DNA from: Methylocaldum sp. 14B
GTDB taxonomy: Bacteria; Pseudomonadota; Gammaproteobacteria; Methylococcales; Methylococcaceae
Length of the DNA stretch: 64,000 bases
Assembly (NCBI RefSeq): GCF_002005105.1
Contig: NZ_MSCV01000006.1
Location: 62,001-126,000 of the forward strand
Direction of reading: 5' to 3'
Part shown: positions 46,066 to 54,985 of the stretch, in pieces
Layout: each line of letters begins with the position of its first letter
Numbering within the stretch: the stretch's first letter is position 1
Made by a program: the position numbers and the translations under genes
The notes under the pieces: model-generated
What the model was told of the DNA's origin: nothing
Seen by the model: the letters and a program-made list of their open reading frames with translations, nothing else
The model's database searches: none

Positions 46066-46944
46066 ATGCGCTATTTCGACCCTCACATCCATATGCTTTC
46101 CCGTACCACCGACGACTACGAGAACATGGCCGCCGCCGGCATCGTGGCCTTAGTGGAACCCGCTTTCTGGCAGGGGCAACCGCGTACCCAGCCGGGCACT
46201 TTTATAGATTACTTCGACTCGCTCGTCGGTTGGGAGCGGTTCCGGGCCAGTCAGTTCGGCATTCGGCATTATTGCACTATCGGACTGAACCCGAAGGAAG
46301 CCAACAATACGGCTCTAGCCGAAGAGGTCATGAAACTCATACCGCTTTATTGCGAGAAGGACGGTGTCGTCGGCGTAGGCGAGATCGGCTACGACGACAT
46401 GACCGACGGGGAAGAGCGATTCTTCGCCGAGCAGTTGCAAATCGCCAAGGACTTGAACCTGCCGGTGTTGGTGCACACCCCCCATCGGGATAAAAAGCGC
46501 GGCACCGAGCGAACCATTGCCCTCATTCGGGAGATGAACATGGATGAAGAAATGGTGTTGATCGATCATCTGAACGAGGAGACGCTGCCTTTGGTTTTGG
46601 AGACCGGCTGCTGGCGCGGGCACTCGGTATATCCGCACACCAAGATGAGCGAGGAGCGCATGGTGGCCCTGCTGCAGAAATACGGATTGGAAAAGATGGT
46701 CGTCAACAGCGCCGCTGACTGGGGGCGGAGCGATCCGCTCAAAGTGCCGAAGACGGGCGAAGCCATGCGTCAGGCCGGGTTCAACGAGGATCAGATCGAA
46801 TACGTGCTGTACGTCAACCCAATCAACTTTTATGCGCAGAGTGGCCGCATTTCCCTGGAAGAAGTGGGACCTGTCAAAATCGACCAGACCCGACTCTGGG
46901 AGAACAATTCGGTGCTGCGCGGACAACTACCGGTCGTGCAGTGA
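46066..46944 (+). CDS. eboB: TatD-family metal-dependent hydrolase EboB
   Basis: 292 residues from ATG 46066. The N-terminal metal site is YFDPHIHMLSRTTDDY (D-x-H-x-H at about 4-8), followed by 'ALVEPAFWQGQPR', the Glu strand 'GVVGVGEIGYDDMTDGEE', 'LPVLVHTPHRDK' (His) and 'MVLIDHLNE' (His). It is shaped like TatD amidohydrolase-type enzymes, and this variant with GLNPKEANN occurs in ebo clusters. The reaction is unknown. Its stop overlaps the GTG start of eboE (GTGA). Confidence 0.87.
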   Translation: MRYFDPHIHMLSRTTDDYENMAAAGIVALVEPAFWQGQPRTQPGTFIDYFDSLVGWERFRASQFGIRHYCTIGLNPKEANNTALAEEVMKLIPLYCEKDGVVGVGEIGYDDMTDGEERFFAEQLQIAKDLNLPVLVHTPHRDKKRGTERTIALIREMNMDEEMVLIDHLNEETLPLVLETGCWRGHSVYPHTKMSEERMVALLQKYGLEKMVVNSAADWGRSDPLKVPKTGEAMRQAGFNEDQIEYVLYVNPINFYAQSGRISLEEVGPVKIDQTRLWENNSVLRGQLPVVQ

Positions 46945-48185
46945 GTGACGCATCTCGACCCAAATGGCATCGCCATGAGCTCACTTATTGCGCCAACGTT
47001 CACCCGGGAGAAACCTTCGACGAGGTTCGCCGCGTAATCAGCTATTCGGTCAACGGCGTGCGCGAGCGTCGCCGGATTGCATCCATGGGAACCGGGCTCT
47101 GGCTCAGCCAAAGCGTTGCGGCAGAGTTGCGGGAAATATCCCGGCAGGGCCTCGAATTTATCGATCTTCTCAATCGATGCAGGCTCGAACTCTTTACCTT
47201 GAACGGGTTTCCATACGGCGGATTTCACTCGATCTCGCTCAAGGAACGGGTCTACCTGCCCGCTTGGACGGAACCGGCACGTTACGATTACACCCTCGAT
47301 CTCGCCCAATTGCTCGCGGCATGCTTACCGGAATGGCAAAGCGAGGGCACCATATCGACGGTTCCCCTTGGATACCGGTATGGGTGGACGATCGAGCAAA
47401 CCCGAAAAGCGGCAGATACTTTGTGCAGACTTGCAGCAGCACTGGAACGGCTGCACGAAGTCAGCGGCAAACGTATCCGCGTGTGTCTGGAAATGGAGCC
47501 CGATGCCGCACTGGAGTCCACCGATGAAGCCATTGTTTTTTTTCAGCGCGATCTCCCGGAAGCGGCACAGCGCGCACGCCTGAAACCCGAACTGATTCGC
47601 GAGTACTTGGGCGTATGCCTCGATGTCTGCCACCAAGCCGTCATGTTCGAAGATGTTGCCGCGTCATTGGCTCGACTTCGAAACGCGGGCATTGAAATCG
47701 GAAAAATTCAGCTTTCCAGCGCATTGGAGGTCATCGACCCGTCGGACCCGGAAGTTCGGCAAGTTTTACAAGGTTTTGCCGAGCCGCGGTACCTTCATCA
47801 AGTACGTTCGCAACTTGGCGATGGACGAGTAATAGGTGCAAGGGATCTTCCCATCGTATTGAATGACTCCGCTTGGGCGGCGCATGCACCTTGGCGTATT
47901 CACTTCCATGTCCCGTTACAAATCAGCGGGTTCGGAAATGGAGCATTAGGAACGACCCGTGATCAGATCGGTAAGGTGTTCGACTTTCTCAGGAACACGT
48001 CGGACTCAAAACCGCACCTGGAAATTGAAACCTACACCTGGCATGTTCTGCCCGAAGAGCTAAGACCCCAGACCGAGGACGGTCTTCTGACAAGCCTTGT
48101 GCAGGAAATTCAATGGGTTGAAGCAGAAATGAACGAGCGAGAGCTGCTTCATGGCTCGGAGTGTGATCAAGAAATAAGCATGTAA
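46941..48185 (+). CDS. eboE: EboE, TIM-barrel metabolite traffic protein
   Basis: 414 residues, GTG start overlapping the eboB stop. The start KWHRHELTYCANVHPGETFD with 'EVRRVISYSVNGVRERR' is typical of EboE. Later parts follow the AP-endonuclease-2-like barrel: 'LFTLNGFPYGGFHS', 'RIRVCLEMEPDAALEST', 'YLGVCLDVCHQAVMFE', 'IGKIQLSSALEVIDP', 'PHLEIETYTWHVLPEEL'. Acidic and His residues at strand ends (E in EMEPD, D/H in LDVCH, E in LEIETYTW) could bind a metal. It closes the array; no terminator is obvious directly after it. Role inferred only from ebo work (metabolite traffic to the periplasm). Confidence 0.88.
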   Translation: MSDASRPKWHRHELTYCANVHPGETFDEVRRVISYSVNGVRERRRIASMGTGLWLSQSVAAELREISRQGLEFIDLLNRCRLELFTLNGFPYGGFHSISLKERVYLPAWTEPARYDYTLDLAQLLAACLPEWQSEGTISTVPLGYRYGWTIEQTRKAADTLCRLAAALERLHEVSGKRIRVCLEMEPDAALESTDEAIVFFQRDLPEAAQRARLKPELIREYLGVCLDVCHQAVMFEDVAASLARLRNAGIEIGKIQLSSALEVIDPSDPEVRQVLQGFAEPRYLHQVRSQLGDGRVIGARDLPIVLNDSAWAAHAPWRIHFHVPLQISGFGNGALGTTRDQIGKVFDFLRNTSDSKPHLEIETYTWHVLPEELRPQTEDGLLTSLVQEIQWVEAEMNERELLHGSECDQEISM

Positions 48186-48487
48186 GACGAGGATATTCTT
48201 GATGCAACGGGTCTATCAAAGGGTAAAGGTCTGTGCCACGTCTCGATCCTGTCTAAGGACCTGTCTTCAAACCTAGCACTTGGTTAGAGCAGCGAGGTTT
48301 GAAAAGAATGTGGTCCAATGAGCGAGGCGGCCATGTGCCAAGCGACTTGAAAGATGCGTATTGTCCTTTCTTGATCCCATCCGGTCCCTTTGCGGGTGTT
48401 CCAGCCGGCACAAAAAGGGCGAGCCGCGGTTATGTGCCGCCGGCAAGGAGGTGATCCCAAATCGCTTTCAATAAGGCATTAATTTTT

Positions 48488-48567
48488 GTAGGGTGGGTTA
48501 GGCCGCAAGGCCGTAACCCACCGAGCGACCTCGAATCGGTGGGTTACGCTGCGCTAACCCACCCTAC
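48488..48567. repeat. Palindromic repeat (GTAGGGTGGGTTAG family)
   Basis: GTAGGGTGGGTTA at the left end is exactly mirrored by TAACCCACCCTAC at the right end, with an inner pair GTAACCCACCGA/TCGGTGGGTTAC. This repeat type is common between genes in proteobacteria. Confidence 0.75.
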
Positions 48568-48617
48568 GATTAATGTTCACTCGAATGCCGAATGGAATCA
48601 GACCGCTTGGTCGTGGC

Positions 48618-48941
48618 CTACATGCGCTTCAGAGAAACAACTCCATGCTCGGTTTTTTCCACCAACCCCTGCGGCAGCAGGTTTTTCCAATCGCGGCTTT
48701 CCGTAGCTGCAGAAACATTGCGGTAAATAGAGCGATACCAAAGATTGCGTTCATAAAGCTTAATTCCGCTCGGACGGGACGCCAAATATTCCAGTACCTG
48801 GTACTGTCGTGGGTTGATTTCTTTACTATTCAACAGCTTTTTAATGCTTCTGGTTTGGCCCCGACGCGAAACGTGAATGGTCCTGCCCGATGGGTTTCGA
48901 CAGTGATGTCCGACATTGGTGAACACTTTTGTGCAAGTCAA
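48618..48941 (-). pseudogene. Remnant with winged-helix-like C-terminus (possibly Fic-type)
   Basis: 107 codons open on the minus strand. The portion KKLLNSKEINPRQYQVLEYL followed by 'SAATESRDWKNLLPQGLVE' is reminiscent of the C-terminal winged helix of Fic-family proteins (normally '...RQ..VLEYL....VS..TA.RDL..L...G.L'). No Fic motif and no good start are present, so it is read as a truncated relic. Low certainty. Confidence 0.3.
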
Positions 48942-49337
48942 TATGCAAACGTATTATGTTGATTTTTTTATAAAAAAGAGAACTTCGCGCCAAATGATGC
49001 AAAGTTGTGTGCAAAGCATCTTGCTAGATGTCGCTTGTCACAAGACATGATCTTTTGATCAATCATCCGATAAAAACCCGGCCAAACCGGGTTTTCCGCC
49101 CGATAAACATAACCAAGAAGGAGAGTTAGCGGTGCTTCCCCCCTGTAATTTCCTGTATTGATCGTGTAACGCCCCGAGCGCATTCTCTCGCCGGAGTGGG
49201 CAGCGAAATCCATCCTGGGGATTTCGAGGGCGATCATTCGGTCTTTGCCGAGACTGCCGATCGAGGAAACGCTCCGAATAACGGCGGCCTGAGTATGGAG
49301 AAGTAAGGGGCCGTGAGGCCAACAACAGGGAGGAACG

Positions 49338-50030
49338 ATGGCAAAGGACGACAGCACCGAATCCGGCAAGACGGCCGCGTCCTCTGATGAGGGGACGGCG
49401 CAGCATCAAGCTTCTATGTCATACGAATATTGGCTGGACATCGCCAGCGCGATCCTGCTGTCGGTTGCGGCTCTGGCTTCGTCGTGGGCCGGTTACCAGT
49501 CCAAACGCTGGAGCGGCGTTCAATCGACCAACTACAACACTTCCTCCATACGGTGGGTCCAAGCGACCCGCATGTCCACGTTCGCCTATCTTTACCGATC
49601 CGTCGACCTGGAGCTTTTCATCGAGTGGCTCAATGCCTATAAGGACGGCGACGAAGAACGGGCGAGATTTTTCGAACAACGCTTTCGACCCGAATTCAGG
49701 CCGGCCTTCGAAGCCTGGGTGGCCAGCCGGCCGCTGGAAAATGCTGCCGCACCCAGCTCGCCCTTCGTCCTGCCGGAGTACCGCCAGGAACTTTCCGACC
49801 GGGCTGCTCAATTGGAACAGGAAGCGGGGACAGCTTCCGATCAGGCCCAGGCAGCCAACCAGCAGGGCGACGACTATGTACTCACAACGGTGATCTTTTC
49901 CGCCGCCCTGTTCTTCACGGGCATCGCCGCGCATTTCAGTAAGTTTCGGGTCCGCGTCGCATTGTTGAGCATCGCCGGGGTGATGGTTTTGGTTGGGCTG
50001 GGCCAGTTGGCGACCTATCCGGTTAGGTAG
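49338..50030 (+). CDS. Hypothetical two-TM membrane protein (DUF4337-like)
   Basis: 230 residues, ATG preceded by CAGGGAGGAACG. A polar N-terminus (1-30) is followed by a membrane helix (ASAILLSVAALASSWAGYQS), a soluble middle part with a long amphipathic helix (RQELSDRAAQLEQEAGTASD), and two C-terminal membrane helices (VLTTVIFSAALFFTGIAAHF; VALLSIAGVMVLVGLGQLAT). The layout, one helix with WxGYQS then a coil and a hairpin, is like DUF4337-type proteins. Function unknown. It stands alone, 100 bp before the patatin gene. Confidence 0.75.
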   Translation: MAKDDSTESGKTAASSDEGTAQHQASMSYEYWLDIASAILLSVAALASSWAGYQSKRWSGVQSTNYNTSSIRWVQATRMSTFAYLYRSVDLELFIEWLNAYKDGDEERARFFEQRFRPEFRPAFEAWVASRPLENAAAPSSPFVLPEYRQELSDRAAQLEQEAGTASDQAQAANQQGDDYVLTTVIFSAALFFTGIAAHFSKFRVRVALLSIAGVMVLVGLGQLATYPVR

Positions 50031-50132
50031 AAAGGCGAAACCACTCGGCCGGCCGTTGGTAAACCGGGGATCAGGACGAAATCACAATCCTGCTCATCAT
50101 CTGCTTAACGCATTTTCGGAGGATTTTTCTCG

Positions 50133-51245
50133 ATGAAACCCAAAGTTGCCATCGCCTGCCAGGGAGGCGGAAGCCAAACCGCGTTTACGGCCGGCGTCTT
50201 CAAAGCCCTTGCGGAAAACAATGTTCAAGATCATTTCAACATCGTCAGCATTAGCGGAACCTCGGGCGGTGCCATCTGCGGTTTCATGCTTTGGTACGCC
50301 TTGAAACACGGCGAAAAACCCTTTTGCAAGCGGGTTTTGGATTTCTGGAACGACAATACCGCCCAGACGTATCAGGAACGCCTTTTCAATGATTCCGTTA
50401 TCCACTCGCTTTATCTGACGGGAAAGGGACTGATGCCCCAGTACAACGTGAGCCCCTCGTCTCCGGTGGCGCGCAGTTCCTTTTCGGTTGCGACTCTCGG
50501 TATTCGGAACGAATTCACGGATCTTCGGACGCTGTTGGAAACCCATATCGATGCAGACAAACTGGCCGCTCTGGGTCAGCAAACGGAGCCGCCGATTCTG
50601 ATCATAGGCGCTTGCAATGTGCTCACCGGCCGACTGCATAAGTTCAGTTCATACCTCGAGCCGATCAAAATCGACTATCTCCTCGCTTCGGCGTGCGTTC
50701 CCAGCATCTTCCCGGCGGTGTCGATTGGCGAAATGGCCTATTGGGACGGGCTGTTTTCCGACAATCCGCCGATTTCTACTTTGATCGATCCCCGGTTCGT
50801 CGGCGCTCGAAACATCCCCAATGAAATCTGGGTGATTAAGATCAATCCAACCACGGCCGATGAAATCCCGGTCGCGCCGGACGACATTCTTGATCGCCAT
50901 AACGAACTGACGGGCAACATATCCTTGTTTCACAGTCTGCGCCAAATCGAGCGGATCAACGATTTCATCGTCGCAGGAGCGTTCAAGGACGAATTTTTGG
51001 CCGAATTCGATATCAAGGAACCAATAAAGATTCCTCGATCGTTCCCCGACGATCCGGACGCGCCCTACCATATCCCGAGAATAGAGATGTCGGTCGAATT
51101 GGCGAAAAGCTTGAATTACGAAAGCAAACTCGATCGCTGCCCCGAACATATCGCCCGTCTCGTCCAGGATGGCGAAGAGCAAGGACGGCGGTTTTTGGAA
51201 TCAAGGTTAAAACAAACGAGTTCCCGTCCGCCGATGGACCCATAA
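50133..51245 (+). CDS. Patatin-like phospholipase
   Basis: 370 residues, ATG preceded by GGAGG. The oxyanion region is CQGGGSQTAFTAGVFKAL (about 10-27), the nucleophile elbow SISGTSGGAICGFML (Ser in GTSGG, about 47), and the catalytic Asp lies in 'YWDGLFSDNPPI' (D-G, about 207). The Ser-Asp dyad of patatins is therefore complete. No signal peptide is seen, so the enzyme is probably cytoplasmic or peripheral to the membrane and acts on acyl lipids. Cytoplasmic relatives often process storage granules or membrane lipids; the substrate is not determined here. Terminator-like hairpins follow the gene. Confidence 0.9.
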   Translation: MKPKVAIACQGGGSQTAFTAGVFKALAENNVQDHFNIVSISGTSGGAICGFMLWYALKHGEKPFCKRVLDFWNDNTAQTYQERLFNDSVIHSLYLTGKGLMPQYNVSPSSPVARSSFSVATLGIRNEFTDLRTLLETHIDADKLAALGQQTEPPILIIGACNVLTGRLHKFSSYLEPIKIDYLLASACVPSIFPAVSIGEMAYWDGLFSDNPPISTLIDPRFVGARNIPNEIWVIKINPTTADEIPVAPDDILDRHNELTGNISLFHSLRQIERINDFIVAGAFKDEFLAEFDIKEPIKIPRSFPDDPDAPYHIPRIEMSVELAKSLNYESKLDRCPEHIARLVQDGEEQGRRFLESRLKQTSSRPPMDP

Positions 51246-51275
51246 AAAACCCGGCTACGGGGTGCGAGCCGGGTT
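51244..51275 (-). terminator. Hairpin with U-run on the minus strand
   Basis: AACCCGGCT (51248-51256) pairs with AGCCGGGTT (51267-51275). On the minus strand the stem is followed by TTTTTT (51244-51249 region). It may work in both directions after the patatin gene. Confidence 0.6.
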
Positions 51276-51434
51276 GTCGCCGAAGACAATCACAAGAATT
51301 GATGCGACATATTCAGCGTAGACCAAATTCTCCGGACGGCAAACCGTAATATCCCGGAATACGCATTAATACGCATTCCCGCGCGGGTAACGGTGCGACA
51401 GAATGGCGCCGCCAACCAGGTTCACGGACGAACC

Positions 51435-51458
51435 GCCCCGACAAACGGGGCTTTTTTT
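51435..51458 (+). terminator. Rho-independent terminator
   Basis: GCCCCG-ACAAA-CGGGGC followed by seven T residues on the plus strand. Confidence 0.75.
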
Positions 51459-51467
51459 ATTCTCAAT

Positions 51468-51491
51468 AAAAAACCCGGCCGAAGCCGGGTT
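51468..51491 (-). terminator. Rho-independent terminator on the minus strand
   Basis: AACCCGGC-CGAA-GCCGGGTT with the A-run AAAAAA immediately left, which is a U-run in minus-strand RNA. It faces the plus-strand terminator at 51435. Confidence 0.7.
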
Positions 51492-51806
51492 AACTCAACA
51501 CTCGTTGAAGTGGGAGGATAAGATATGCCGATAATCTTTAAGCAACGGTTGTGCCAGATATTGACCATCCGATAAGTGTTTGAACCATAGCGCAATTTTC
51601 GAAGGTATGATTCGGCCACGGAAAACGTATCCGCCGGCTATGCGCTAATATGGTGCCGCGCCGTCCATAGTGGTTCAGCGCGAACCGCAAATCCTCACGA
51701 AAAACTCAACGACTGCACTATAAGGGGCAAGCTTATGCCCCATCCGCGATCGTCTCGAATCTCCAAGAATCGTTTGGACGACGAGAACGGATTCGCCACC
51801 CGAATT
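51492..51806. other. Non-coding stretch between terminators and the cysE regulatory region
   Basis: No protein gene is supported. A minus-strand transcript ending at the 51468-51491 terminator would have to start in this stretch; a 65-codon minus frame (51422-51619) runs through both terminators and is not credible as a gene. Confidence 0.4.
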
Positions 51807-51822
51807 TGTAAGAAGTCTCACA
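51807..51822. promoter_or_regulatory. NifA upstream activator site for cysE
   Basis: TGTAAGAAGTCTCACA fits TGT-N10-ACA exactly. Its centre is about 103 bp upstream of the -24 element at 51918. Confidence 0.75.
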
Positions 51823-51916
51823 ATTAATTACGGATTGTCGTGTTTGCCACTATCGGCATCGATCGGCATAAGTCCGCCAAGCGTTGATTTAAAGGCATTT
51901 TGGTCTGGATTTGTCA

Positions 51917-51931
51917 TGGCATGAGGCATGC
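51917..51931 (+). promoter_or_regulatory. Sigma-54 (-24/-12) promoter of cysE
   Basis: TGGCATGAGGCATGC: GG (51918-51919) and GC (51930-51931) separated by 10 bp, TGGCA intact. Transcription would start near 51943, leaving a leader of about 128 nt to the ATG at 52071. Confidence 0.75.
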
Positions 51932-52070
51932 TTCCGAAGAACCAAATCATTGCCGAATGGCTGTACCCGAATGCGAATTCATCAAACCGAGGCCACCGGC
52001 AGTCGGTATTTCTCCACGAGTACTTTTCAAGCCGTCAACGGCGCACGAGCGAGATAGAGGTAGCGGGACC

Positions 52071-52898
52071 ATGAGACATCAAGCGAGCTATGAGATTCTG
52101 GACCGCAAAGTTGAATCTCTCTCGGATTCGGACGCTCGGCCCGCGTCGGCCCCGTCGCCAAGACCGCCCTCCGGTTCCCGGGCGCAGAATCTATTCGCGG
52201 AATGGCGAGAAGACGTGGCCTGCGTTTTCGGCCGCGATCCCGCCGCCCGTACTCGCTTCGAAGTGTTGACGACTTACCCCGGCCTGCATGCCGTTCTCAT
52301 ACACCGCGTGGCCCATCGTCTGTGGCAACGCGGATTTTTTTACGGGGCGCGCTTGCTGGCGTTCTTGACGCGGCTTTGGACCAATATCGACATTCATCCC
52401 GGAGCGACCATCGGCCGCCGCTTTTTCATCGATCACGGAGCCGGGGTGGTCATAGGCGAAACGGCGGAAATCGGCGATGACGTCACGCTTTACCATGGCG
52501 TCACGCTGGGAGGTACGAGCTGGAACAAAGGCAAGCGCCACCCGACTCTAGGCGACGGCGTTCTGGTCGGCGCCGGCGCCAAGATTCTCGGGCCGATTAC
52601 CCTTGGCGACAATGTGCGCGTAGGCGCCAATTCGGTCGTCGTCAAGGACGTGCCGGCAAACCGGACCGTGGTCGGCATTCCAGGGAGGATCGTGCAGCCC
52701 AAGGAAGGCGTTACCATGAATCCGCAGCGGATCGATCTCGATCATCACCACATCCCGGATGTCGTGAATCAGACCATGGCCGACATGAAGGCTCGCATCG
52801 AGTCGCTGGAAAATCTGGTTGCCGCGATGACTCCCCCTGAAAATGACCGTTTATACGCATTGCGAAACGTCGGCAATATAAGAGGTGGGCGGCTCTGA
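52071..52898 (+). CDS. cysE: Serine O-acetyltransferase (nif-linked)
   Basis: 275 residues from ATG 52071 with GAGG upstream; an open frame reaching 51900 starts before the predicted transcription start and is rejected. The enzyme makes O-acetylserine for cysteine synthesis. The catalytic left-handed helix is seen in '[20 protein letters not shown]', '[20 protein letters not shown]', '[19 protein letters not shown]' and '[23 protein letters not shown]' segments; His in DHGAG and YHGVTLGG are the catalytic residues known for CysE. The protein has an N-terminal extension of about 40 polar residues and a C-terminal extension of about 60 with a short coiled coil. With a NifA site and sigma-54 promoter it probably raises cysteine supply for nitrogenase Fe-S clusters. 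Confidence 0.93.
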   Translation: MRHQASYEILDRKVESLSDSDARPASAPSPRPPSGSRAQNLFAEWREDVACVFGRDPAARTRFEVLTTYPGLHAVLIHRVAHRLWQRGFFYGARLLAFLTRLWTNIDIHPGATIGRRFFIDHGAGVVIGETAEIGDDVTLYHGVTLGGTSWNKGKRHPTLGDGVLVGAGAKILGPITLGDNVRVGANSVVVKDVPANRTVVGIPGRIVQPKEGVTMNPQRIDLDHHHIPDVVNQTMADMKARIESLENLVAAMTPPENDRLYALRNVGNIRGGRL

Positions 52899-53251
52899 GC
52901 CTGGCTCGCCCGACGTGATGAGGATGGGACGAACTCCGACCTCGAATACAGCAAATCTCCGTCAATGTTGAACCGTTTATCGACGTGTCCCATGCCGCAT
53001 TTTCCGTAGCTTGATCGAACCAGTCCCGCCGGTCCGATAGCGACCGGCATTGCCCTTCGGGGCTACCTATGACCAAGGCAGCCGTTCCGGATCGTAACCG
53101 AGCGGCCGAGGTCCATTTCCAAAGCCGAAACCGGGCATAAAACCTGCTTCATCCCATTAATCGAGTTCTGAAGTTGCCAGCGGAGGCTCATCAGAGCTGC
53201 ATTCGAGCATATCAGGGAATTGCGGGCTAACCCCACCGTACGAGGCCGGCT
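52899..53251. other. Intergenic region between cysE and nifA
   Basis: 353 bp. I see no -24/-12 site, no TGT-N10-ACA and no strong terminator. It must hold the nifA promoter if the gene is not read through from cysE. Confidence 0.4.
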
Positions 53252-54877
53252 ATGTCAGCAAGAGAAGCAGCTAACCCATTGGAAAAGCAAAGGAATTTGG
53301 AGCTGATCACGATTTACGAGATCAGCAAGATTCTCAGCTCCTCCCTGGATCTCCATAAAACCCTCCGGGAGGCGCTCAACGTTCTTTCATCGCACATGCA
53401 CATGCTGCGCTGCATGATCAGCTTGGTGCAGGACAACGCCGACGTGCATGTTATTGGGGCGGCGGGTTTGTCTCGCGATGAAATCGAGCGAGGACAATTC
53501 CGGAAGGGCGAAGGAATCGTCGGCAAGATCATCAAAACAGGCGTTCCCATCGTCGTTCGCAATATCGCCGAAGAGCCGCAGTTTCTGAACAGGACGGGCT
53601 CGCGCGATCTTTCGAGCGGGCAAAGGATCGCGTTCATAGGCATTCCGATCAAGGCCATGGGGGACACGATAGGCGTCCTCAGCGCCGACCGCGACATGAC
53701 GACCTACCATGGGCATCTGGAGCACGACGTCCGTTTGCTCAAGATGGTGGCCAATCTGGTCGGCCAGGCGATCAGGCTCCACCAGCTCGTGGCTGCGGAA
53801 CGCGAACAGCGGATCATAGAGCAGCACCGCTTGCAAAAGGCGGCCCAGCCCGTTCGAGGGCTGGTCAACGTCATCGGCCAGAGCCAGCGCATGCAAGAGG
53901 TGTTCGCCGATGTGGAACGGGCGGCCTCGGTTCATTCCACGGTGCTGCTGCGCGGCGAAACCGGGACCGGCAAGGAGATGATCGCGCACGCGATTCACCA
54001 TCTGAGCGCGCGCAAAGACGGGCCTTTCGTGCGGGTCAATTGCGCCGCCTTGTCCGAGACCCTGCTGGAATCCGAGTTGTTCGGCCACGAGAAAGGATCT
54101 TTCACCGGCGCGACGCAGGAGCGAAAAGGCCGCTTCGAGCTGGCCCACGGCGGAACGCTGTTTCTCGACGAAATCGGCGACGTATCTCCCAATTTCCAGG
54201 TCAAGCTTCTGCGCGTGCTGCAGGAACGGGAATTCGAACGGGTGGGCGGCAATAAACCGATACAGGTCGACGTACGGCTGATCGTGGCCACCAACCGCAA
54301 TCTCGAGGATGCGGTGCTCAAGGGCGAATTCCGGGCCGACCTTTATTTTCGGATCAATGTGATATCCATTCTCCTGCCGGCGCTGCGCGAACGGCGCGAA
54401 GACATCTTTCCATTGGCCGATCATTTCCTGGAACGCTTCAACCACGCCAATCAGCGCCAGCTCATGCTGTCGCCGGAGGCGAAACAGATCCTGGCGGAAT
54501 GCTATTGGCCCGGCAACGTCCGCGAGCTGGAAAACTGCGTGGAGCGGACTGCGGCCATGTCCCGCGGCAAAACGATTCGCGACATCAATCTGCCATGCCA
54601 GAAAAACATGTGTTTTTCGCTGGCGCTGAGGCCGATCTCGCAACTGTCGAGCCCGGTTCCGGCCGTTTCCGCGGAAGCTCCCGCCGCAGCCGAACCCGAT
54701 CACGATTCGCAAGCGGGAAGAGGAGTGCCGGAATTCAAATCGACGCGCGAAAGGCTGATCTGGGCGATGGAGGAGTGCGGGTGGGTGCAGGCCAAGGCCG
54801 CGCGGCTGCTCGGGATGACGACGCGGCAGATGCACTACGCTCTTCAGAAATACAACATCGAGATCAAGAAGCTTTAG
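53252..54877 (+). CDS. nifA: Nif-specific sigma-54 activator NifA
   Basis: 541 residues. An N-terminal GAF domain (about 15-185; 'KGEGIVGKIIKTGVPIVVRN', 'IAFIGIPIKAMGDTIGVLSA') leads to the AAA+ domain with Walker A GETGTGKEMIAHAI, the sigma-54 loop GSFTGATQERKGRFELAHGG and 'FLDEIGDVSPNFQVKLLRVL'. The C-terminal helix-turn-helix is QAKAARLLGMTTRQMHYALQ. Between them are Cys417, Cys429, Cys449 and Cys454, spaced C-x11-C-x19-C-x4-C, the interdomain motif linked to direct oxygen sensitivity. NifA activates nif promoters through TGT-N10-ACA sites, two of which flank this gene at 51807 and 55562. Confidence 0.96.
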   Translation: MSAREAANPLEKQRNLELITIYEISKILSSSLDLHKTLREALNVLSSHMHMLRCMISLVQDNADVHVIGAAGLSRDEIERGQFRKGEGIVGKIIKTGVPIVVRNIAEEPQFLNRTGSRDLSSGQRIAFIGIPIKAMGDTIGVLSADRDMTTYHGHLEHDVRLLKMVANLVGQAIRLHQLVAAEREQRIIEQHRLQKAAQPVRGLVNVIGQSQRMQEVFADVERAASVHSTVLLRGETGTGKEMIAHAIHHLSARKDGPFVRVNCAALSETLLESELFGHEKGSFTGATQERKGRFELAHGGTLFLDEIGDVSPNFQVKLLRVLQEREFERVGGNKPIQVDVRLIVATNRNLEDAVLKGEFRADLYFRINVISILLPALRERREDIFPLADHFLERFNHANQRQLMLSPEAKQILAECYWPGNVRELENCVERTAAMSRGKTIRDINLPCQKNMCFSLALRPISQLSSPVPAVSAEAPAAAEPDHDSQAGRGVPEFKSTRERLIWAMEECGWVQAKAARLLGMTTRQMHYALQKYNIEIKKL

Positions 54878-54985
54878 AGCCTTTCCCAGTTGGCCGCCCG
54901 CCTTGAGTCCGTAGGATGCGGTGAGGCATGAACCGCATCGTTCGCGATGACCCAGGAATCGAAACCTGTTTGAAGTGAAAAGGCG

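Larger units (their letters stand above)
48186..49337. other. Long intergenic region with palindromic repeat and a decayed minus-strand frame
   Basis: 1.15 kb. It contains the 80-bp palindrome at 48488, a 13-base exact complement of the usual 16S rRNA 3' end (AAGGAGGTGATCC at 48445) without a following ORF, the small minus-strand frame at 48618-48941, and a roughly 350-bp stretch upstream of 49338 with nothing recognisable. Confidence 0.5.

Noticed and set aside
48445-48457. Fragment of a 16S rRNA gene (reverse strand)
   Set aside because: Similarity stops after 13 bases; the neighbouring sequence does not match 16S rRNA.
51422-51619. A 65-residue minus-strand gene
   Set aside because: It runs through two terminator hairpins and has no recognisable features or start signal.
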